Shown here piece by piece: positions 59,079-64,000 of a stretch of 64,000 nucleotides of DNA. The notes beneath the pieces were generated by a model, which was not told the DNA's origin, did no database searches, and saw nothing but the letters and a program-made list of their open reading frames with translations. This stretch comes from Mageeibacillus sp. UBA6980 (GTDB lineage Bacteria; Bacillota; Clostridia; Saccharofermentanales; Saccharofermentanaceae): assembly GCA_002450095.1 (NCBI GenBank), contig DJYK01000020.1, positions 12,640 through 76,639 of the forward strand. The letters are read 5' to 3'. The position numbers were made by a program, and so were the translations under genes. The number at the start of each line of letters is the position of its first letter. Position 1 is the stretch's first letter.

Positions 59079-61438
59079 ACCAATCTTCCCCCACTGACTT
59101 GAAACTCAATTACCTTGATTATATCAGAGTCACCTGAACAAGAACCATTATTAAAGTAAACTTTTAGTGAAGCCTTACCGCTTCGCCCTTTGGACCTTAC
59201 ATATACGCCGCCCATACCGCCGTTGATATCGACCTTCTGAGGACCGATGACTTCTATCGGTCCTTCCGTTTCCAGATCCAGGTTTCCGTTATAGAAAGGC
59301 AGAACATTTCCGTATTTGTCGACAACGCGTATCCGAACCAAAGCGACATCATATGTCGCCTGTTCCACAAGATCAAAGGAAGATACCCTGATATCAAGAT
59401 CCATAGAATCACACGGGGTCTTGATCCTGGTTATTACCTCTTTACCTTCTTTTATACCTACGAACTTAAACTCTGTGGATTTTCCGCCCCAATCGCCGAT
59501 ATACTTTCCGTATAAGACATAAGCATCCTGAAACTTCATATGGTATCTCGCCATAGCTTCTCCGAGTCTCAACACGATCCTCGGAGGAATGTCGTTCATT
59601 CCATACAGACCGATGTAATTGAGCGCTTCACGAACAATGGCATTCTGCCTTGGCGAGAATCCCTCATTCTCTTTCATCTGATCACCGATATAATCATCAA
59701 TAAGGATCGGAGCATTCAACAGATTCTTATATCTCGAATCAGAATGCGTATATTCCTTGATGAACAGACCGTTCTTGTACATCCTTACACTGTCACAGTT
59801 AGTAATAATATAAACATTGCCGCGGTTTCCCGAAGGATGTTCGCCTATATTCATATCAGACGATATCTCGAGTACCGGATGATCGACTTTACCGGATACT
59901 GAATAGACATAAGATGCCATCTTGGGATTTCTGAACATGTCCATTACGCCGTGATAACAGATTCTGTCTCCCGAACCGAAGTCCTTATGTGTATTGTAAT
60001 CGAACATACACCATCCGAACGTTCCCGATATACCCGGCTCTTTTGCCGCTGCATCGAGAACATTGGCATGTCTTAACATATGCTCTGCACGGACATCCTC
60101 CCTGTCAAATGATTTGGTAGGATACATATGACCGTTATACTCAGATATGAGATAGGGCTTACTTATATCGGACGTTACATTCTTTTTCTTCTCGCATCCC
60201 GGATTCATTCCGTTATGAAGGAAATCATTATATGCATAGACATCCTCGAGGAAACTGCTTTTCTTAAGATATCTGACACCGCTCGTAGGACGTGAAGGAT
60301 CGAGCTTTCTGCACAGTTCATTCGTCTGACCGTAGAACTCGTCATCATCTGCAGACTCGTTGATGCGGACGCCCCAGAGAATTATCGAAGGATGATTCCT
60401 GTACTGCATGACCATCTCTTCCACATTATTTACGGCCTGCTTCTTCCAATCAGCATCGCCGATATGCTGCCAACCCGGTATCTCCGTAAAAACCAGAAGA
60501 CCTATCTCGTCACACCTGTCGATAAAATGCTGTGACTGGGGATAATGAGATGTCCTGACAGCATTCAATCCGAGCTCGTATTTAAGGATATCGGCATCGA
60601 GGACCTGCATTGACTTAGGCATCGCGTAACCGACATACGGATAAGACTGATGGCGGTTAAGCCCCATTATCTTAAGTTTCTTTCCGTTAAGGTAGAAACC
60701 GTCTTCCCTGAAGTTACAGTCGCGGAAGCCGAACGTTATCTCTTTGACATCGGTCTCGCTCTCAACCCTGAGGATGTAGAGCACAGGATCATCGATATCC
60801 CATTTTTTGTATCCCGGGACTTTGCTTATGGCACAGTATCCTTTCTTTCCCGAGAGCCTGGCGAGCTCCTTTCCCGTAGCTTTCTCGAGGATTATGATCC
60901 CGAACGGCTGAGCCGGATCTCCCCCGTCGAAAGTCACGTCAGCAAACACGGAGCCTGCTGCCGTAGCCCTGACAAAGACATCTTTGATATAGCTTTCTTC
61001 CTTGATATCGATGGAGACCTCGCGGTAGATCCCGCCATAAGTCATATAATCAATAACAAAACCGAACGGCGGGATATTAAGAGATTCCCTGCTGTCGACT
61101 CTGACCTTGATCTCGTTAACGGAATTAATATTCACGTAATCAGTGATCTCATATGAGAACGCCGTATATCCGCAATTGTGCACGCCGAGAAGCAATCCGT
61201 TAAGATAGACCGTCGCTTCATGTGCGACCGCACCGAAATTCAAAAATATTCTTTTACCCTTCCAATCCGAAGGAGCGTCAAAGTATTTTATATAACCGGA
61301 TACCTTCTGATAGACAGACTCGTCAAAATAATGAAGCGGCGTCGTTGATACCGAGTGAGGTATCCTTACCGGGTTACCGTTAGGAAGAGCATTGTAGTCA
61401 TCGTTATATATCCAGCCGTCGTTAAGATCGATCTTCAT
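59075..61438 (-). CDS. Glycoside hydrolase family 2 enzyme (beta-galactosidase/glucuronidase-like)
   Basis: A 787-residue cytoplasmic GH2 enzyme. The N-terminal jelly-roll (about 1-160) has LNDGWIY, GAVAHEATVYLNGLLLGVHNCGY and FSYEITDY; the Ig-like domain follows, then the TIM barrel (about 250-560) with MGLNRHQSYPYVGYAM. The acid/base Glu is in WGVRINESADD and the nucleophile Glu in LISEYNGHM. Extra C-terminal domains continue to 787. The second ATG (61438) is chosen because AAGGAG then has an 8-nt spacer. It overlaps the SDR gene upstream and the sensor gene downstream. The substrate is unknown. Confidence 0.92.
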   Translation of the reverse strand: MKIDLNDGWIYNDDYNALPNGNPVRIPHSVSTTPLHYFDESVYQKVSGYIKYFDAPSDWKGKRIFLNFGAVAHEATVYLNGLLLGVHNCGYTAFSYEITDYVNINSVNEIKVRVDSRESLNIPPFGFVIDYMTYGGIYREVSIDIKEESYIKDVFVRATAAGSVFADVTFDGGDPAQPFGIIILEKATGKELARLSGKKGYCAISKVPGYKKWDIDDPVLYILRVESETDVKEITFGFRDCNFREDGFYLNGKKLKIMGLNRHQSYPYVGYAMPKSMQVLDADILKYELGLNAVRTSHYPQSQHFIDRCDEIGLLVFTEIPGWQHIGDADWKKQAVNNVEEMVMQYRNHPSIILWGVRINESADDDEFYGQTNELCRKLDPSRPTSGVRYLKKSSFLEDVYAYNDFLHNGMNPGCEKKKNVTSDISKPYLISEYNGHMYPTKSFDREDVRAEHMLRHANVLDAAAKEPGISGTFGWCMFDYNTHKDFGSGDRICYHGVMDMFRNPKMASYVYSVSGKVDHPVLEISSDMNIGEHPSGNRGNVYIITNCDSVRMYKNGLFIKEYTHSDSRYKNLLNAPILIDDYIGDQMKENEGFSPRQNAIVREALNYIGLYGMNDIPPRIVLRLGEAMARYHMKFQDAYVLYGKYIGDWGGKSTEFKFVGIKEGKEVITRIKTPCDSMDLDIRVSSFDLVEQATYDVALVRIRVVDKYGNVLPFYNGNLDLETEGPIEVIGPQKVDINGGMGGVYVRSKGRSGKASLKVYFNNGSCSGDSDIIKVIEFQVSGGRLV

Positions 61439-62150
61439 TCTCATTTCTCCTTTTGATCCGCAGTTTCTGAGGAACTATGGTCATTCTTGTCACACAGGAA
61501 TCGGAACTCATGTTTATGGCAGATCTGACGGCTTCGGCCACCTGCCCCGGATCGAGTCTGCACAAAGGATCATCAGAACAGGTAAAATCCGCATTTCTGT
61601 AAAGATTGGTATCCGTCATATCAGGACAGATCTCTATTACTTTGACCCCGTGTTTTCTTGCCTCCTCAAAGATACTCGATGAAAAACTTGAAAGACCCGA
61701 TTTAACGGCTCCGTATGCGGCACCGTAAGTATTCGTCTTAAAGGCAGTAACGGAAGATATATTGATTATCGTACCCGCTCCCTGTCTTTTAAACTTAGGA
61801 AGAAGATAACCGCTAAGTATCATGGGCGCTTCGAGATTTGTCCTGACCATCTGCTTGATCTGTTCCATGGAAATATTCTCGTGAAGTCCGTAGAATCCGA
61901 CTCCGGCGCAATTGACGAGCAGATGGATGTCGGGGATTCCCGATACCAGACTTATAAGCTTAGCCGTATCGGTAACATCACAAACAAGAGTATTAAAACC
62001 GTAATCGGTACCGGCATCGAAATGTCTCGCGATACCGTATACATCATATCCGGATGACTTAAGCATCTTCGCGACAGATAATCCGATGCCGGAAGAGGCA
62101 CCGGTAACTAACGCCGAACCGCTATGACATAACAAAGACTCTTTCTCCAC
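61422..62150 (-). CDS. Short-chain dehydrogenase/reductase
   Basis: A 242-residue classical SDR. The NAD(P)-binding motif is VTGASSGIGLSVAKML (TGxxxGIG), NCAGVGFYG corresponds to NNAG, and the catalytic set is INISSVTAF (Ser) and YGAVK (Tyr-x-x-x-Lys). The substrate is unknown. The start is GTG at 62150 with AGAAGG 6 nt upstream, overlapping the radical-SAM gene by 29 nt; its end overlaps the GH2 start. Confidence 0.9.
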   Translation of the reverse strand: MEKESLLCHSGSALVTGASSGIGLSVAKMLKSSGYDVYGIARHFDAGTDYGFNTLVCDVTDTAKLISLVSGIPDIHLLVNCAGVGFYGLHENISMEQIKQMVRTNLEAPMILSGYLLPKFKRQGAGTIINISSVTAFKTNTYGAAYGAVKSGLSSFSSSIFEEARKHGVKVIEICPDMTDTNLYRNADFTCSDDPLCRLDPGQVAEAVRSAINMSSDSCVTRMTIVPQKLRIKRRNENEDRS

Positions 62151-63120
62151 AACCGGCCTTCTTCAATCTGTTCTCGATTATCCCGGTCATCTTCGTTCTT
62201 AAGTCCTTAGGATAAACACAGAATCCGTCTTCCCTGTCAAACGGGAATAATACGGCTGCGGATCCCGGACATGCTGCCCTTAACGAAGACAGATAATCCG
62301 AAGATATACGGAATGTGCCGATTCCAAAATCCTTGATCTCAGTTATATCGATCTTCTCAAGGATCTTGTCGACAAATTCATTGTAACATAACTCATAGTC
62401 TTTTATATATATCATAGGATCAAAGCAAAGTCTTACGGTCGCACCTGATTCGAGCGCTTTATTGATGCATCTTATCCTTGAATCAAGGCTCGGAGTATTC
62501 CTCTCGAATCTTCTGATTATCTCTTCCGGAGACAAAGTGAAAGCATATATCACATTGTCTTTTGCGACAAACTCATTCACGCAGGCTTTTGTGCGGAGCT
62601 CCAATGTAAGATCTTCACGCACAGAAGCATACCGTTCCCAGATCTTCTTCCACTCACAGATACCCGACAGAGCAGCAAGATCCGTATCAAACGAAGCGCA
62701 AAGATATAAAGGACCGTCCTTAAGCATCCGGTCGCACTCTTCGAGATAATCATCCGAATTAACGAACACAACAACGTTTGCCGTGTGATACATTCCTTTG
62801 AGAAAGCAGTAATCACACGAGAACGGACAATTCATAGCGGATTCGGCATAATAGAATCTGTCAAACCCGAAGTCCTGACATACAGGCGAACCTTCAAAGA
62901 ATCTGTTGCCGTCGTTAACGGCGATGATGAGGTTCTTAGATTTATTCTGAAGGTAAGGATCCTGTCCCGGACGATTAAAAACATCTTTGTAATGAGATAT
63001 CCTGACGATCGTACTTTTACCGAAGGAAGACAGTATCTTCTCCGTCATCTCATATCCGAACGCTCTGTTCTCGACATATATGTGTGAGAATGCTTCAGGA
63101 AGTAAGTTTTGCCCTGACAC
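62122..63120 (-). CDS. Spore photoproduct lyase-like radical SAM protein
   Basis: A 332-residue radical-SAM protein resembling the SPL family. The Fe-S motif is Cys98-x3-Cys102-x2-Cys105 in MNCPFSCDYCFLKGMY, preceded by YAESA and followed by VVVFVNSDDYLEE as in SPL proteins. Further matches are EIIRRFERNTPSLDSRI and ATVRLCFDPMIYI. Whether it repairs spore photoproduct or acts on another substrate is unclear, since no sporulation gene is nearby. The start is GTG at 63120 with GGAGG 9 nt upstream, overlapping the nucleosidase gene by 26 nt. Confidence 0.82.
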   Translation of the reverse strand: MSGQNLLPEAFSHIYVENRAFGYEMTEKILSSFGKSTIVRISHYKDVFNRPGQDPYLQNKSKNLIIAVNDGNRFFEGSPVCQDFGFDRFYYAESAMNCPFSCDYCFLKGMYHTANVVVFVNSDDYLEECDRMLKDGPLYLCASFDTDLAALSGICEWKKIWERYASVREDLTLELRTKACVNEFVAKDNVIYAFTLSPEEIIRRFERNTPSLDSRIRCINKALESGATVRLCFDPMIYIKDYELCYNEFVDKILEKIDITEIKDFGIGTFRISSDYLSSLRAACPGSAAVLFPFDREDGFCVYPKDLRTKMTGIIENRLKKAGCGERVFVMS

Positions 63121-63844
63121 GGGATATTACCTCCTTCCCTATAACTCTCGTACACTTACCGTCGGCCTCATTCATAAAAAGCGCGCGCCCGTCGATCCCC
63201 ATGCTCTGCGAAAATCTAATAAGCTCACTTATCTGAATCCGCATCGACGAAGAAGCGGACAGAAGTTCGCATATATCATCTACATCATCCGCATTCTTAC
63301 GAAGTTCAATGGTCGATCTGATGTATTCGACAGCCTCCGTAAGCTGAACAGAATACGAATCCATAAGATCCTTTATGTACGATCTTGTAAGTTTATCGAC
63401 ATCTCCGCTGTCGCTGACGATCTTAAGAAATATTATCCGGTCCGGCGACAACAGCTTCGAAGCAGCCTGCCAGACCGCGGAGGCTTCCATCTCATAAAGA
63501 AGACCCGGTTCCGGAGAAGTTACCGTACGATCGGAAGTTACAAGAGCCGCTTCGGGCAACCCCTTGATCCTTAATACATCCGGATAGTAATCCTTACCTG
63601 AGGCTTCATCGGTTATCTTATTTACGACAAACAGGCCTTTAAGATCCTTGGAACAGCAGCACCCGATATTGATAACAACATCCGAAGACAGATCATTTCT
63701 CGTAAGGGGCGAAGGAAACAATCTTCCAACGGCAAAAGCGGCATTGACTTTACCAATGCCCATAACGTTAATATCTATATCTTCGGAAGCCATCCGCATA
63801 ACGGGCGAAACTTCTTCCTTAATCGCAGTAACTATGTGGATCAT
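63095..63844 (-). CDS. MTAN-like nucleoside phosphorylase/hydrolase
   Basis: A 249-residue protein of the PNP/UDP phosphorylase superfamily, closest in pattern to MTA/SAH nucleosidases. The N-terminus is MIHIVTAIKEEVSPVM, MGIGKVNAA follows, and the substrate-binding region is YEMEASAVWQAASKL with IIFLKIVSDSGDV. It is short in the middle part, so activity is not certain. It is the first gene of a five-gene overlapping operon and has an extended -10 box 6 nt before its ATG. Next to a radical-SAM enzyme, it could remove 5'-deoxyadenosine. Confidence 0.78.
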   Translation of the reverse strand: MIHIVTAIKEEVSPVMRMASEDIDINVMGIGKVNAAFAVGRLFPSPLTRNDLSSDVVINIGCCCSKDLKGLFVVNKITDEASGKDYYPDVLRIKGLPEAALVTSDRTVTSPEPGLLYEMEASAVWQAASKLLSPDRIIFLKIVSDSGDVDKLTRSYIKDLMDSYSVQLTEAVEYIRSTIELRKNADDVDDICELLSASSSMRIQISELIRFSQSMGIDGRALFMNEADGKCTRVIGKEVISRVRAKLTS

Positions 63845-63850
63845 AAGAAG

Positions 63851-63859
63851 ATTATAACA
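63851..63859 (-). promoter_or_regulatory. Extended -10 promoter of the nucleosidase-SPL-SDR-GH2-sensor operon
   Basis: TGTTATAAT on the minus strand (TATAAT at 63856-63851) lies 6 nt before the ATG at 63844. No Shine-Dalgarno sequence precedes the start. The ten-base sequence TTGTTATAAT is shared with the starts at 41628 and 50066. Confidence 0.55.
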
Positions 63860-63887
63860 ACAAATAACCTGTTTCTGTGATAAATAA

Positions 63888-63941
63888 ACTCGAACCGCCC
63901 GGGAAAACCTTATAAATAAAGATTTCCAAAGCGGTTCGAGT
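63888..63941 (-). terminator. Hairpin after the tRNA, possible terminator
   Basis: An 11-bp perfect inverted repeat (ACTCGAACCGC, 63888-63898, and its complement at 63931-63941) has an inner GGAAA/TTTCC pair. On the minus strand it is followed by TTATTTAT. It starts 10 nt after the tRNA 3' end, as expected for a tRNA terminator, but the long inner region is unusual. Confidence 0.55.
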
Positions 63942-63950
63942 ATTCACGTT

Positions 63951-64000
63951 TGGTTGCGGAGGCGGGACTCGAACCACACGACCTCCGGGTTATGAGCCCG
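63951..64000 (-). tRNA. tRNA with CAT anticodon (Met-type), 3' part
   Basis: The last 50 nt of a tRNA with encoded CCA (63953-63951) on the minus strand. The anticodon loop CTCATAA gives anticodon CAT at 63994-63992, flanked by a CGGG/CCCG stem; the variable loop is AGGTC. The T arm is one base longer than standard: GTG-T-GG before TTCGAGT and CCCGC, i.e. a perfect stem if the extra T is bulged. The 5' half is outside the window, so initiator, elongator and Ile2 types cannot be told apart. Confidence 0.85.

Noticed and set aside
63888..63941. The tRNA-like GGTTCGAGT in the hairpin next to the tRNA as an attachment-site duplication.
   Set aside because: Only nine bases match the tRNA T arm, the repeat is inverted and symmetrical, and no integrase is nearby; a terminator is simpler.

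Overview
This 64 kb window looks like chromosomal DNA of a fermentative, fibre-degrading member of the class Clostridia, probably from a gut or rumen. That is inferred from: a PPi-dependent phosphofructokinase, a standalone AICAR transformylase with a PurO-type IMP cyclohydrolase, an Asp23/AmaP cluster, a CdaA/GlmM/GlmS linkage, a Gram-positive LexA box, a leucine T-box leader, several glycoside hydrolases, and no lipopolysaccharide or outer-membrane genes. I see no phage, insertion sequence, CRISPR array or rRNA. Most genes are on the minus strand, in long overlapping operons.

Layout. 1-3.4 kb: efp, Asp23, AmaP, DUF2273, nusB, ispA, dxs (partial). 3.6-5.2 kb: a plus-strand degenerate GGDEF/EAL protein. 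5.2-9.2 kb: a domain-permuted GH3 beta-glucosidase, rbgA, rnhB. 9.2-13.2 kb: the ylxM-ffh-rpsP-khpA-rimM-trmD-rplS translation and SRP operon, with a strong promoter and terminator. 13.2-15.4 kb: three acetyltransferase genes, one fused to an isochorismatase domain. 15.4-18 kb: pfp and a PHP phosphatase. 18-31.9 kb: GH5 and CapA lipoproteins, then purE-purF-purN-purO-AICAR transformylase, argJ, nadE and an MBOAT/SGNH acetylation set. 32-39.6 kb: a HEAT-repeat protein, then an amino-sugar operon (nagA, fused cdaA-cdaR, glmS, glmM, GlmU-C-like protein, nagB). 39.7-43 kb: gdhA, two small unknowns and lexA. 43-50 kb: miaB-mutS-mutL-miaA. 50-53.4 kb: a DacF-like protein that has lost its active site, facing a large membrane protein. 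53.5-55.5 kb: T-box-controlled leuA. 55.5-63.8 kb: an operon of nucleosidase, SPL-like radical SAM protein, SDR, GH2 glycosidase and a 1193-residue LacI-type sensor/GGDEF/EAL/beta-solenoid protein. The right edge holds part of a CAT-anticodon tRNA.

The most notable points are: (a) the cdaA-cdaR fusion inside an operon holding both synthesis and breakdown of glucosamine-6-P; (b) the GH2 gene translationally coupled to a soluble sugar-sensor/EAL protein with a C-terminal beta-solenoid; (c) a DacF-family protein lacking all three catalytic motifs; (d) PurF with Ser in place of its Cys nucleophile; (e) a recurring start architecture in which a -10 box lies 6-8 nt before the ATG with no good ribosome binding site, suggesting leaderless mRNAs; and (f) an unknown HTH-like gene sharing a LexA box with lexA. 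All functions are read from motifs and context; no database search was possible.
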